The notes beneath the pieces were generated by a model. That model was given only the letters and a program-made list of their open reading frames with translations, had not been told where the DNA came from and ran no database searches. Of a stretch of DNA of 64,000 nt, positions 19,286 to 28,999 are shown piece after piece. The stretch spans positions 5,729 through 69,728 of the forward strand of contig CAUBOH010000013.1 in the NCBI GenBank assembly GCA_958437495.1, written 5' to 3'. The stretch's first letter is position 1, and each line of letters starts with the position of its first letter. Both the position numbers and the translations under genes were made by a program. The DNA is from an uncultured Collinsella sp. (lineage in GTDB: Bacteria > Actinomycetota > Coriobacteriia > Coriobacteriales > Coriobacteriaceae).

Positions 19286-21403
19286 TTACTCGTCATTATC
19301 CCCGCGCGCGACAATCTTTTCCACGCGAACGGCGTTTTCCTGGGTGAGCGCGGCACCCGTCAACGGGTCCCAACGCAACGGCGTATGGTCGAGCGGGCCC
19401 ACGCCCAAGCCTTGAGCGCCACCGGCATCGGCACCAAACGAACGCCCACCGGGGGCGGCCGAGGTGAAGATGCACGCCGGATGCAGATACGGCGTCGTCT
19501 CCACACGCACGCGGTCGCGGCCCATATCGCTCACGAGTTCGACGATCTCGCCGTCGGCGATGCCCATGTGCGCAGCAGCATCGGCATTCATCTGCACGGC
19601 ATCCAGGTCCGACCCAGCCTCAGCGGCACCTTGGTCTGCAAGCCTTCGCGAGGTATGCGACTCAAAGGGACGGTTGCCGCTAATGAGGCGAAACATCCCC
19701 GGGCCCGGCTCCACCATGGGAGCGATCCAGTTGGGTACACGACCCAGGCCGGCTCGTTCCCATACGTCGCTTGCCAGCGCAATTTTGCCGCCATCCAAGG
19801 GAATCGCCGGCTCGCCCGTACGCGACGGCAACGCAACGCCCGTGTCGTCCCAGCCGCGCTCCTTGAGCTCGTCCAGATTGATCCCAAAAGGCGCCACCTG
19901 GGCAGCCGCCAGATCGTCAGACGTAAACTGGAAGTACTCGCCCGCGCCACACGCCTGCGCCAGACCGGTAAAAATCTCCCGACCGGGACGCGTGTCGTCA
20001 TGCTGCACGGGCAACACGGCATTGCGGTAGAACACGCGCGCATCGTTGGCGCCCACGACTGTGCCCACACCGCGATCGGCCTCCAGATACGTCACGTCGG
20101 GCAGCACGAAGTCAGAAGCACGCGCCGTCTCGGACCAGCGAATATCAATCGTCACGAGCAAGTCGAGCTGCTGCAAGATGCCCAACCAAGCCTGCGCATT
20201 GCCATAGCCCGCACCGGGGTTACTGGCATAGACGATGAGCCCGCGCAGGTCCCCGGCCAGAATCGACTGGCCGATGGTCGTGCACAGACCGCGCTCGGGG
20301 TCGACGAGTGGATAGCGCTCGGACCCCAACTTTGGCTCACGCGGCACTGACGGCGTCGCAAAACGCGCAGGGTCCAAGTCGCCCAACACGAGCGGCGTGG
20401 GTGGATTGAGCGCGCCGCCCGCATGCCCGATACAGCCCAGCAGCACATCGACCAAGCAGATAGCGCGCGCGGTCTGGGTGCTATTGGCATACGCGATTCC
20501 GATGCCACCATGAAAGCCAGCATCCACCACAGCGGCAGGCGCCGCGGCAGCCAAATCACGCGCAGTCGCACGGATATCGTCCGCTGGAACGTCGCACATC
20601 GACTCGGCCCACTCAGGCGTCCAAACAGCAGCCGCCTGCGCCAGCTCATCAAACCCCGTGGTATAGCGGGTCACGAACTCGTGGTCATACAGGTCCTCGG
20701 CAATCAAGACATGGGCAATGCCAAACAGCAAGGCCAGGTCGCAGCCCGGACGCACGCGCAGCCAGCGGTCGGCAAGCGCAGCCGAGCCACTGCGCCGGGG
20801 GTCGACCACGATAATCTTCGCTCCACGGCGACGGACATCGTTGAGCGCATCAACGGCCCCCATCGTCGACGAATCGACAATGGAACGCCCCAGGTACATG
20901 ATGCAATCGGTATGCGCCAGGTCGGAGGCGGGGCTGTAGCCCAGGCTGTGCTCCCAACCGGTAAGTCGGCTTACCTCGCAGGCACCGTCGGCACCATACA
21001 CGTTGGGCGAGCCCAGCGCATGCATAAAGCGATAGGCCCAGTAGCGGTCGAACGAGGGCACGCCGAGCGTCATGCCCAGCGCACGCGGACCACACTCGTC
21101 AATAATCCCCCCAAGGCGCGCCGCAATCTGCGCGAACGCCTCGTCCCACGAAATCGCATCGAACCCCGAGCCATCCTGGCGACGTCGCATGGGGTGCACA
21201 ATGCGATCGCGCTCGTCAAACGGCATTGCCAGGCGATGCCGTCCGCGGGCGCACAGGGCACGCGCCGCGCACGGATGTCCCACTACCGGCAACTCCGCCA
21301 CCACATGCCCATCCTCAACACGGGCCGCAAAGGCGCAATCGGCATAGCATCCCCCGCATGTGGTCACCACGGCGCAACCGTCACACTTCACAGCAGATGC
21401 CAT
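19286..21403 (-). CDS. Molybdopterin oxidoreductase of unknown substrate (DMSO reductase family)
   Basis: A 705-residue cytoplasmic-looking protein with no Tat signal. C16, C19, C23 and C51 match the N-terminal 4Fe-4S motif; an extra CxxC (C7, C10) precedes it. C142 in YGADGACEVSR is the likely molybdenum ligand, so this is a cysteine rather than selenocysteine enzyme. The C-terminus is the dinucleotide-binding domain. It resembles the thiosulfate/polysulfide reductase branch, but no Fe-S or membrane partner is adjacent. It lies between the formate hydrogenlyase operon and selA. The ATG at 21403 has AAAGGGG eight bases ahead. Confidence 0.75.
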   Translation of the reverse strand: MASAVKCDGCAVVTTCGGCYADCAFAARVEDGHVVAELPVVGHPCAARALCARGRHRLAMPFDERDRIVHPMRRRQDGSGFDAISWDEAFAQIAARLGGIIDECGPRALGMTLGVPSFDRYWAYRFMHALGSPNVYGADGACEVSRLTGWEHSLGYSPASDLAHTDCIMYLGRSIVDSSTMGAVDALNDVRRRGAKIIVVDPRRSGSAALADRWLRVRPGCDLALLFGIAHVLIAEDLYDHEFVTRYTTGFDELAQAAAVWTPEWAESMCDVPADDIRATARDLAAAAPAAVVDAGFHGGIGIAYANSTQTARAICLVDVLLGCIGHAGGALNPPTPLVLGDLDPARFATPSVPREPKLGSERYPLVDPERGLCTTIGQSILAGDLRGLIVYASNPGAGYGNAQAWLGILQQLDLLVTIDIRWSETARASDFVLPDVTYLEADRGVGTVVGANDARVFYRNAVLPVQHDDTRPGREIFTGLAQACGAGEYFQFTSDDLAAAQVAPFGINLDELKERGWDDTGVALPSRTGEPAIPLDGGKIALASDVWERAGLGRVPNWIAPMVEPGPGMFRLISGNRPFESHTSRRLADQGAAEAGSDLDAVQMNADAAAHMGIADGEIVELVSDMGRDRVRVETTPYLHPACIFTSAAPGGRSFGADAGGAQGLGVGPLDHTPLRWDPLTGAALTQENAVRVEKIVARGDNDE

Positions 21404-21467
21404 CTCGATTACCCCTTTCATCAGCCAAACACAACAGGTCAAAAGCCCGGCAGCGAGCCCCAGACCC

Positions 21468-21505
21468 AAAAAAGCCTCCCGCACGGCAACACCCCGCGGG
21501 AGGCC
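21468..21505 (-). terminator. Terminator of the formate hydrogenlyase operon
   Basis: The stem GCCTCCCGC / GCGGGAGGC is followed by TTTTTT on the minus strand, just after the formate channel gene. It also marks the boundary with the molybdopterin oxidoreductase gene. Confidence 0.9.
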
Positions 21506-21526
21506 CAACGTCAAACAGGCGGTACC

Positions 21527-22366
21527 TTACGCCTCGGACTTCTTGGCGTAGATAAACCAGTAGCCGAGCGCGACCAGAACCGCGCCGCCCACGATGTTGC
21601 CCAGCGTGGCGGCGGACAGGTTAAACGCAATGCCCGCAGCGTTGAGCGCATCGGCGCCGGCGACCTTGGCACCATAGCCACACGCGTGCATCACGGCGCC
21701 CATGGGCAAAAAGTACATGTTGGCAACGCAGTGCTCAAAACCGCAGGCCACAAAGGCAGCGATCGGCAGCAAAATGCCCACGACCTTATCGACCACGGTC
21801 TTGCCGGCGGTACCGATCCACACGGCTAGGCACACAAAGATGTTGCACAGGATGCCGCGGAAGAAGATCGTCATCCAGTCGATCGTCACCTTGCCGGCGG
21901 CGACGCTCACCATGGAATTGGCGACCGCCTCGCCGTTGAGCTTGTAAATGCCGGCCATGTACACCAAAAAGACGATGAACAGGGCACCGACAAAGTTGCC
22001 GACCCATACGACGACCCAGGCCTTGAGCATCTGAGCCGGGGTGATCTTTTTGCTCTTGAGCGCGCAGACCATAAGCGAATTGCCAGTGAACAACTCGGCG
22101 CCACACACCAGCACGAGCACCAGGCCCAGGCAAAAGCACAGTCCGCCCACGACGCGCTGGGCACCCCAGCCGAGCGTGCTATCGCTCAAAAACACCGTAA
22201 AGAACAGGCCGCCGAAGGCGATGAACGCACCGGCGAACATTGCCAACAGAAAGGCCTTAGCGACCGGCAGGTTGGCCTTGGTCACGCCGGCGGCCTCGGT
22301 CTTGGCCTCGATCGCGGCGGGCGCCAGGCAATCGGGAGCGGGGTAATCCACCTTGGAATCTGCCAT
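21527..22366 (-). CDS. Formate channel of the FocA/FNT family
   Basis: A 279-residue membrane protein with six hydrophobic segments, including the duplicated FNT signatures: GAFIAFGGLFF near the first, AELFTGNSLM near the middle, and CGFEHCVANMYF at the second re-entrant loop. FNT pentamers pass formate or nitrite. As the last gene of the formate hydrogenlyase operon it most likely moves formate, like focB at the end of E. coli hyf. The ATG at 22366 is preferred over one at 22399 because AGGAAAG lies upstream and the family N-terminus begins there. Confidence 0.9.
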   Translation of the reverse strand: MADSKVDYPAPDCLAPAAIEAKTEAAGVTKANLPVAKAFLLAMFAGAFIAFGGLFFTVFLSDSTLGWGAQRVVGGLCFCLGLVLVLVCGAELFTGNSLMVCALKSKKITPAQMLKAWVVVWVGNFVGALFIVFLVYMAGIYKLNGEAVANSMVSVAAGKVTIDWMTIFFRGILCNIFVCLAVWIGTAGKTVVDKVVGILLPIAAFVACGFEHCVANMYFLPMGAVMHACGYGAKVAGADALNAAGIAFNLSAATLGNIVGGAVLVALGYWFIYAKKSEA

Positions 22367-22405
22367 GTCAATCACTTCTTTCCTAATCAGCAGGGACAAG
22401 CGCCG

Positions 22406-22909
22406 CTATAGCTCTTGCCCCAAGCGGACAAAGTGGGAAAAGTCGTTGGCGGCCACGGCGTCGTACACGGCGTCGACGGCGTCAAAGACTTCCGGGGACA
22501 TGGGGTTGTAGAACTCCGTGTCGCCCGGCTGAATCCCGACGAAGACGATATCATCGCACGATTGCTCAATCTCTTCGATCAGAATCGACAAGGGAAGCGA
22601 ATGCGTGGTGAACATCGACTTGCGGGCCACATCGCGTTTGTCGAGCAAGCGGATGGACCCGACGGGCAGTGCCATGTCGGCGGCATCGACCAAGACCAAG
22701 CGAGGCGGACGCTCGCGCTTGACCTCGATGATGTCGTCCTCGGGCGTCTGACCGCCATCGATGGTGTACCAGCCGGCAAGCGGCGCGTCCTCCATCTTTT
22801 TGGAGAGCACGGGGCCGGCGGCATCGTCGGCACGCAGCACGCTTCCCGCCGTGAGCACGATGCCCGCAAACGGGGCGCCGTTCACACGTCCATCCACAAC
22901 GCGACCCAT
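22406..22909 (-). CDS. hycI: Hydrogenase 3-type maturation endopeptidase
   Basis: A 167-residue M52-family peptidase that trims the C-terminus of the hydrogenase large subunit after nickel insertion. The start of the domain, VLTAGSVLRADDAAGP, holds the conserved GxxxxxDD metal site, and VLVDAADM and FVGIQP match the family. Its start overlaps the hycH stop (TAATG). The large subunit HyfG here has a C-terminal extension after its final Ni motif, as expected for a substrate. Confidence 0.87.
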   Translation of the reverse strand: MGRVVDGRVNGAPFAGIVLTAGSVLRADDAAGPVLSKKMEDAPLAGWYTIDGGQTPEDDIIEVKRERPPRLVLVDAADMALPVGSIRLLDKRDVARKSMFTTHSLPLSILIEEIEQSCDDIVFVGIQPGDTEFYNPMSPEVFDAVDAVYDAVAANDFSHFVRLGQEL

Positions 22910-23490
22910 TACTGCAACCTCCCCGTCAGATACACGCCCGACACATCGCGCACGCGCTCAACCAGATCGCGAAACTTCATTAAGAACGCGACCTGCTGGG
23001 CATGCAGGCCAAAGTCGTCGTCGAACACCGAGATGCCGGCCTTGGCCGACCCGCGAAAACCGCGCTCGTCGAGCAACGCGTCGCAGGCCTCGAGCAGCGA
23101 CGGCACCGCCGCCTTGTCGAGCTGGCACTCACCAAAGGAGCGGATGGCCTCGAACTTGGTCTTGGCCTCCCCCTCCGGCAGCGCGTCGACGAGCGAATAG
23201 AAGACGTTCACCGGCACCGACAGGCGCGGCTCAAAGCAGTCGAGCACGCCGGTGTGGTGGCCCACGGCGAGCGTGTAGTACAGCACGTCGCAGGCCTCCT
23301 GGGGAACGTCTTCCTCGGTCTCCACAAACTTACGCGTGAGCTCGTAGAAGACCACCTGATCGGGCGCATGGCCCAAGCAGGGATCGGCGACGCCCTCGGC
23401 GGCCTCGTTGCTTGCGCGCAAGGCATCGCCAAAGGAGCCGCCGAGCATGCCGGGACCCGCAAAGTAACCAGAGCGGTCCGTGAGCTCCAT
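22909..23490 (-). CDS. hycH: Formate hydrogenlyase maturation protein HycH/HyfJ
   Basis: A 193-residue protein related to HycH, an assembly factor of the hydrogenase large subunit. The match rests on length, on the FYELTRKFVE and VMYYTLAVGHHxG-like stretch (here VLYYTLAVGHHTGVLDCF), and on position between hyfI and hycI as in E. coli. It starts immediately after the hyfI stop (TAGATG) with GGAGGT upstream. No catalytic function is known. Confidence 0.85.
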   Translation of the reverse strand: MELTDRSGYFAGPGMLGGSFGDALRASNEAAEGVADPCLGHAPDQVVFYELTRKFVETEEDVPQEACDVLYYTLAVGHHTGVLDCFEPRLSVPVNVFYSLVDALPEGEAKTKFEAIRSFGECQLDKAAVPSLLEACDALLDERGFRGSAKAGISVFDDDFGLHAQQVAFLMKFRDLVERVRDVSGVYLTGRLQ

Positions 23491-24273
23491 CTAGCGACCT
23501 CCGGCCAGCACCAGATCCTGCAGCGCCGAGTAGACCTCAACGCGGCGAGGATCGTCCTGCTTGTCGATGAGTAGCGCCATAGCACCGCGGATATCGCCCT
23601 TGGGCGCACCCTCGAGCGTATCCATAAACTCGTTGGCCAGGTCGCGGCCGTAACGGTAGCCGCTCATGGCGCGAGCCTCGCGCTCGATGGCAACGCGCAG
23701 CTTGTACGGCACGCCGGGGTGCAGGATATCGGCCTGCTCGCCGGCAGCCTCCACCGTGGTCTCGGCATGGAGCTTTTGGTCCAGCAGACCGAGCGCCATG
23801 GCAAAGCCGTAGACGGTCTGCGCGGGGCTGGGCGGGCAGCCGGGGATGTAGACATCGACCGGCAGAATCTTGTCCGTGCCGCCCCAGACGCAGTAGTTGT
23901 CGTAGAAGATACCACCGGTGCAGCCGCACGCGCCATAGGACACCACGATCTTGGGATCGGGTGCGGCCTCAAAGGCGCGCAGGGCCGGCATGCGCATGGC
24001 ACGCGTCACGGCGCCGGTGTACAGCAGCACATCGGCGTGACGGGGCGAGGGCACGACCTTGATGCCAAAACGCTCGACGTCAAAGACGGGCGTGATGGAA
24101 CCGAAGATCTCGATCTCACAGCCGTTGCAGCCGCCGCAGTCAACACGGTAGACGTACACCGAGCGCTTGATCTTCTTAAGAAGGGTCGCCTTGGCCTTCT
24201 CGATGCTCTCGTCGAGCTCGATCTTGGTCGGGCGGTACTGAAGCCGCTCGGGCAAAAGCGTGGGTTCGGCCAT
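23491..24273 (-). CDS. hyfI: Hydrogenase small subunit, NuoB-like (HyfI/HycG)
   Basis: A 260-residue Fe-S protein. DCGGCNGCEIE supplies the first two cysteines, YGACGCTGG the third and IPGCPPSP the fourth ligand of a 4Fe-4S cluster, as in complex I subunit NuoB. It sits next to the NiFe subunit HyfG and passes electrons to it. No Tat signal is present, so the complex faces the cytoplasm. It starts two bases after hyfH with GGAGGAG upstream. Confidence 0.93.
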   Translation of the reverse strand: MAEPTLLPERLQYRPTKIELDESIEKAKATLLKKIKRSVYVYRVDCGGCNGCEIEIFGSITPVFDVERFGIKVVPSPRHADVLLYTGAVTRAMRMPALRAFEAAPDPKIVVSYGACGCTGGIFYDNYCVWGGTDKILPVDVYIPGCPPSPAQTVYGFAMALGLLDQKLHAETTVEAAGEQADILHPGVPYKLRVAIEREARAMSGYRYGRDLANEFMDTLEGAPKGDIRGAMALLIDKQDDPRRVEVYSALQDLVLAGGR

Positions 24274-24275
24274 GG

Positions 24276-24992
24276 TTACTCCTCCTTCGTATCAAAATCC
24301 ATGATGATGCCCTCGACCGGCGCAGGACCGGCGGGAATCTCGGGCGCATCGGGGTTGAGCTCGCGGTCGATATACTCCGGGTTCACGCCGTGACCGCCCA
24401 GATACTCCATGCCGGGGCCCTGGGGCTCACCGGACGCAAGCGTCTCGTTGGCAGCCATGCCGCGCGCGTTTCCGGTCTTTACGGCCGAGGCGGCGCGCAG
24501 GGCGTCGAGCTCGCGCTTGCACTCCTGGCACATACCGACGGTACGGGCGGCCTGGATGGCCTCCATGCCGCCGGCCTTTTGCAGCAGGCGCTTGGCGTAG
24601 TCGATCTCCTTGTGCGGGGCAAACGGCTTGCCGCAACGCGAGCAGTGCTCGAGCGTATAGACGCTCTTGCTGGTGAGGTCGTCCTTGCTCATGACGGCCA
24701 GCTCAAACTCCTCGGTGAGCTTGATGGCCTCCATGGGGCAGGCTTCCTCGCAGCGGCCGCAGAAGATGCAGCGACCGTAGTCAATCGACCAGGTGATGGT
24801 ATCGGCCGCAAGGTCGGTGTCCATGCGAATGGCATCGGCCGGGCACGCCACGCCGCAGGCACCGCAGGCGATGCAGAGCTCCGCGTTGTGCTCGGGCTTG
24901 CCGCGCATGTCCTTGTTGGTGGGGAACGGCGCAAACGGGTACTTGACCGTCGCATCGCCGGCCTTGGCGTTAACCTTCCAAAGCTTCAGCAT
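24276..24992 (-). CDS. hyfH: Hydrogenase ferredoxin-like subunit (HyfH/HycF)
   Basis: A 238-residue protein with two 4Fe-4S motifs: CIACGACGVACP near residue 40 and CIFCGRCEEACP near residue 77. Further CxxC pairs occur at CSRCGKPF and CQECKREL and may bind metal. It is homologous to NuoI and passes electrons towards HyfI. The open frame reaches 25115, but the ATG at 24992 with GAGGAGG upstream, one base after the hyfG stop, is the real start. Confidence 0.92.
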   Translation of the reverse strand: MLKLWKVNAKAGDATVKYPFAPFPTNKDMRGKPEHNAELCIACGACGVACPADAIRMDTDLAADTITWSIDYGRCIFCGRCEEACPMEAIKLTEEFELAVMSKDDLTSKSVYTLEHCSRCGKPFAPHKEIDYAKRLLQKAGGMEAIQAARTVGMCQECKRELDALRAASAVKTGNARGMAANETLASGEPQGPGMEYLGGHGVNPEYIDRELNPDAPEIPAGPAPVEGIIMDFDTKEE

Positions 24993-24993
24993 A

Positions 24994-26766
24994 TTAGAGC
25001 GCCTCCTCATCGAGCGGAGCGGCCATGGTGCCCTCGCCCGCAAGCGGCGACTTGTCGCGCCAGACGTTCTCGAACTGCTCCTTGTCGAGCACGTGGTCGC
25101 GCTTGGCGGCGACATCGGTCACCGTCACGCGGTCGGTGCAGGAGTAGCACGGGTCGAGCGAGCCGACGATCAGCGCCGCGTCGCCCACGGTGTTGCCGCG
25201 GAACATGTAGCGCAGGACCGGCCAGTTGCTGTACGTGGCGGCCTTGGCGCGCCAGCGGTAGCACTTCTGGTTGTTGCCGAGCATCGCCCAGTGCACATCC
25301 TCGCCGCGCGGCGCCTCGGTGGCGCCGATGGCGTACTTGTGCGGGGTGTACTCCCAATCCGTGGTGAGGATGGGGCCCGACGGGCAGTTCTCGAGCATGG
25401 TCTCGATCATGTCGATCGAATCGTAGACCTCCTGGATGCGAACGGCGGTACGGCCGAAGGCATCGCAGGTGTCGGCCGTGGCGGCGTGCATCTTTTGAAC
25501 GTCCGGATCGGCGTAGCCGTCGAAGGGATGGTCAAAACGCACGTCGCGGGCATAGCCCGAGCCACGCATGAGCGGACCGACCGGCGAGAAGTCGCGTGCG
25601 ATCTTGCGGTCCAAGATGCCGATACCACTCGTACGCTCAATAAAGTTGGGCGTGGAGAGTAAGACGTCGACGAGTTCCTGAACCTCGGAGCGCAGCTGGT
25701 GGATGGTCGTGAGCGTGGAAAGCTTCTGCTCGGCCAAAATGTCGCGACGCACGCCGCCGATCACGTTGAGGCCGTAGGTCTTGCGGTGACCGGAGAGCTT
25801 CTCGGCCAGGTCCATGGACTTCTCGCGAACGCGGAAGAACTGCTGGAAGCCGGAGTCGAAGCCCGTGTAGTGCGACGCCAGGCCAATGTTGAGCAGATGC
25901 GAGTGCAGGCGCTCGACCTCGAGCATGATAGCGCGGATGTACTGGGCGCGCGGCGGGACATGGATGCCCTGGGCGCGCTCGACGGCCTCGGCGTAGGCCA
26001 CCGAGTGGGCGCAGCCGCAGATGCCGCAGATGCGGTCGGCGAGGAACGTCACGGCATCATAGTTCAAGCGCGTCTCGGCAACCTTCTCCATGCCGCGGTG
26101 CACGTAGAACAGACGGTAGTCGGCGTCGACGATCGTCTCGCCCTCAACGAACAGGCGGAAGTGGCCGGGCTCGTCGGAGGTAATGTGCAACGGGCCCATG
26201 GGAACGAGCGTCGTCTCCTTGCCCTTGGTATCGGCCAAGAACTCGTAGTTTTCCATGTCGCTCGTGGGAGCGGGACGGAAACGGTAGTCCATGGAGTCCT
26301 TGCGCAGCGGATACAGGCCGCTGGGCCAGTCATCGGGCAGTACCAGGCGGCGACGGTCGGGCAGACCCTCGGGGATCAGGCCAAACATGTCGCGCAGCTC
26401 GCGCTCGCCCCACACGCAGGCGGGGACGAACGGCGTCACGGACGGGAACGTCATCTTGGCGGGATCGACCTCGGCGCGCACGGTCACCCAGCCGGGGTCC
26501 TCCCCCTCCATGGAGATGACGTAGTACACGGCGTAGCGGCCGCACAGACTGCGCTCATCGTTGCCGATGATCACGGGAATCCAGCCGTAGCGCTCGTAAT
26601 ACAGGTAGTGGACGGCCTCGGGCAGCTTGTCCTGCTTGACGGTAATCGTCAGCTGGTCCTCGCACTGCCACTCGACCTTCTCGATGCAGCCCGGAACGGC
26701 GCGGCGCAGGGCCTCGACATGGCTCTCGCAGCGACGGGCATACACCTTGTTCTCAGTTTCAATCAT
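24994..26766 (-). CDS. hyfG: [NiFe] hydrogenase large subunit, group 4 (HyfG/HycE)
   Basis: A 590-residue fusion of a NuoC-like domain (about residues 1-160) and a NuoD-like NiFe domain. The nickel ligands are CGICGCAH near residue 245 and DPCYSC near residue 540. After DPCYSCTDR come about 45 more residues, matching the extension that HycI removes from HycE after an Arg. The enzyme reduces protons to hydrogen with electrons from formate. A GAGGTGGAG ribosome site overlaps the end of hyfF. Confidence 0.95.
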   Translation of the reverse strand: MIETENKVYARRCESHVEALRRAVPGCIEKVEWQCEDQLTITVKQDKLPEAVHYLYYERYGWIPVIIGNDERSLCGRYAVYYVISMEGEDPGWVTVRAEVDPAKMTFPSVTPFVPACVWGERELRDMFGLIPEGLPDRRRLVLPDDWPSGLYPLRKDSMDYRFRPAPTSDMENYEFLADTKGKETTLVPMGPLHITSDEPGHFRLFVEGETIVDADYRLFYVHRGMEKVAETRLNYDAVTFLADRICGICGCAHSVAYAEAVERAQGIHVPPRAQYIRAIMLEVERLHSHLLNIGLASHYTGFDSGFQQFFRVREKSMDLAEKLSGHRKTYGLNVIGGVRRDILAEQKLSTLTTIHQLRSEVQELVDVLLSTPNFIERTSGIGILDRKIARDFSPVGPLMRGSGYARDVRFDHPFDGYADPDVQKMHAATADTCDAFGRTAVRIQEVYDSIDMIETMLENCPSGPILTTDWEYTPHKYAIGATEAPRGEDVHWAMLGNNQKCYRWRAKAATYSNWPVLRYMFRGNTVGDAALIVGSLDPCYSCTDRVTVTDVAAKRDHVLDKEQFENVWRDKSPLAGEGTMAAPLDEEAL

Positions 26767-26769
26767 TCG

Positions 26770-28329
26770 TTACTCCACCTCGCTCTGAGCGGTCTCGGTA
26801 CCGAACACAGCGCGGTACATCGGCGTCGCGTGAAGCTCCTCGGTGCTCTGCTCGAGCACGATGCCGGTCGCGGTCTCCACGCCGTGCACGAGAGGCAGCG
26901 GGGTGGCGATGCCAAACCACAAGATCATGACAGCCAGGATGATTTCGGGGATAAGCATAAGCGCCGGGGCCTCATGCTTTTCCATGCCCTGGGGCGCATG
27001 GCCGAATACCGACTTGAGTGCGATGCGGGTGAGCGCGGAGATGGCCACGGTAAGACCGAGGGCAACCACGACGACCAGCCACATGGGACCGGCGGTAACA
27101 CCGGCGACAAAAGTCAGGAACTCGGAGATAAACATGCCAAAGGGCGGGAAGGCACCAAGACCGAGCAGCGCCAGGACGGCGAGCGCGGCGGTTGCGGGCG
27201 CAACCTCGACGACGCCCTGGATCTTGGCCAGACTACGCGTGCCAAAGGCGTGCTGGATGTTGCCGGACACGCAGAAGGCAAGCGTCTTGGTAAAGCCGTG
27301 GAACACGCAGTGTAGCAGGGCCGCGGCGATACCCAGCGGGCCGCCGATACCCAGGCACAGGGCGATAACGCCCACGTTCTCCACAGACGAGTACGCAAAG
27401 CGGCGCTTGAGGTCGTCCTGGCGAAACATCGAAAGTGCCGCCACCAAAATGGACAGCGTGCCGACGATCAGCAGCAAAAGCTGCGGATACTCGGCACCCA
27501 CGGCCTGGATGGTAAAGCCGTAGAAGCGCATGATCACAAGCATGGCGCACTTAAGCAGCACGCCCGAGAGCAGGGCCGAGACAGGGCTCGGGGCCTGGGA
27601 GTGGGCATCGGGCAGCCAAGTGTGCATGGGGAACAGGCCAGCCTTGGTGCCAAAGCCGATCACGATAAACGCAAAGGCGAGGCGCATGAGCGTCGGGTCG
27701 AACTGGTCGGCATACGGCAGCACGCACGACAGGAATGCGGCCTCGTGGGCGTTGGGAATCACGTCGGCTGCGTTGGCGTAGATCAGCAGCGTACCGAACA
27801 GGCCGAAGGCCACGCCGGCGGTGCAGACCATCGCATACTTCCAAGAAGCCTCGAGGGCCGTCTTGTTCTTGTAGATACCCACGAGGAACACGGTGGAAAG
27901 CGTGGTTGCCTCCACGGCGGCCCACGTGAGGATCATGTTGTTGGACAGGCACGCGAGCAGCATGGTGAACACAAACAGGCTAAACAGCGCAAAATACTGC
28001 TTGGCGCGCTCAGCGGGCATGGAGCCCTCCTCGATATCGGCCTTTACATAGGGCAGCGAGAACAGCCCCGTAAGAAAACCGATAAAGCCGATGAGCATCA
28101 CAAAGATGGCGCCCAGCGAATCGAGGTGGAACCACAGGCCAAGAGCGCTCGCGGTGTCGCCGCTCATAAGGACGTCACCGGCCGTCATAACCGACAGCAC
28201 CAGGACGGCTGCGACGGAGACCAGGTTGAGACCGGCAAACACGTTATAGGACGTGTTCTTGGGCAAAAACGCCATGACCAGCGAGAACACCAAAGGAGTC
28301 GCGAGCAGGGCGAGAATCAACGTTTCCAT
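26770..28329 (-). CDS. hyfF: Membrane subunit HyfF, NuoN/NuoL-like
   Basis: A 519-residue polytopic protein of the proton-translocating antiporter-like family. It contains the conserved Glu and Lys stretches seen in such subunits (for example FGTKAGLFPMHTWLPDAHSQ near residue 225) and about 14 hydrophobic segments. HyfF is present in Hyf but absent from Hyc, which identifies the operon as Hyf-type. It starts three bases after hyfE with GAGGGGG ahead. Confidence 0.9.
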   Translation of the reverse strand: METLILALLATPLVFSLVMAFLPKNTSYNVFAGLNLVSVAAVLVLSVMTAGDVLMSGDTASALGLWFHLDSLGAIFVMLIGFIGFLTGLFSLPYVKADIEEGSMPAERAKQYFALFSLFVFTMLLACLSNNMILTWAAVEATTLSTVFLVGIYKNKTALEASWKYAMVCTAGVAFGLFGTLLIYANAADVIPNAHEAAFLSCVLPYADQFDPTLMRLAFAFIVIGFGTKAGLFPMHTWLPDAHSQAPSPVSALLSGVLLKCAMLVIMRFYGFTIQAVGAEYPQLLLLIVGTLSILVAALSMFRQDDLKRRFAYSSVENVGVIALCLGIGGPLGIAAALLHCVFHGFTKTLAFCVSGNIQHAFGTRSLAKIQGVVEVAPATAALAVLALLGLGAFPPFGMFISEFLTFVAGVTAGPMWLVVVVALGLTVAISALTRIALKSVFGHAPQGMEKHEAPALMLIPEIILAVMILWFGIATPLPLVHGVETATGIVLEQSTEELHATPMYRAVFGTETAQSEVE

Positions 28330-28332
28330 GGA

Positions 28333-28986
28333 CTACCCCCTCAGCTCGGACAGGTCGCGCGCATCGAGCGAGTGGGAGTCGTCCCAAATGCGACGTACGA
28401 CGATGGACATGATGATGACGGCAAAGATGGCGTCGGTGGCGATACCGATCTCGATGATCTCGGGAGCGGTGGGGGCCAAAAGCGCGAGCGTCACATGGCT
28501 GCCGTTTTCCATAAGGCAGTATCCAAAGATCTGCTTCATGATGTTGCGCTGCGAAATGATGCAGGTGAGGCCCACAAAGAAGTGAGCGAAGCTAATAGCG
28601 AGCGCAGGCGTTGCGACCTCGGCCGTGGGCAGGCTGATCTGCGTCACGACGGCAAAGCAGATCGCAACCTCGACGGCGATGATGCAAATGGCCCACGCGG
28701 GCTTAAGGCCGGCCTTGAGCGATGCGTCGCTCGGCTCGCCCATCTTCTTGTACGCACGGTTGAGGATATAAGGGACCAGGACGACCTTGGTGATAAAGGC
28801 GGATCCGGCCCACATAAGCAGCTCCTGCGCACCGGTAGTGGCACCGAGCGTAGCGAGCAGTCCCACGAGCACCAGCGACTGCACCGCATACCAGCGGATG
28901 GCGTGCTTGATGTTCTTGGAGACGACCACCATGGTGGACGTGACGATCAGAAGGCCGCCAAGGATGTTGACGATCGAATAACCCAT
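28333..28986 (-). CDS. hyfE: Membrane subunit HyfE, NuoK-related
   Basis: A 217-residue protein with about seven hydrophobic segments and length equal to E. coli HyfE (216). The C-terminal half resembles NuoK/MrpC-type subunits. AGGAGGT lies eight bases before the start. With HyfF it distinguishes this Hyf-like complex from the smaller Hyc complex and suggests extra ion-translocating capacity; translocation is inference from homology. Confidence 0.88.
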   Translation of the reverse strand: MGYSIVNILGGLLIVTSTMVVVSKNIKHAIRWYAVQSLVLVGLLATLGATTGAQELLMWAGSAFITKVVLVPYILNRAYKKMGEPSDASLKAGLKPAWAICIIAVEVAICFAVVTQISLPTAEVATPALAISFAHFFVGLTCIISQRNIMKQIFGYCLMENGSHVTLALLAPTAPEIIEIGIATDAIFAVIIMSIVVRRIWDDSHSLDARDLSELRG

Positions 28987-28999
28987 GTCGTTCTACCTC

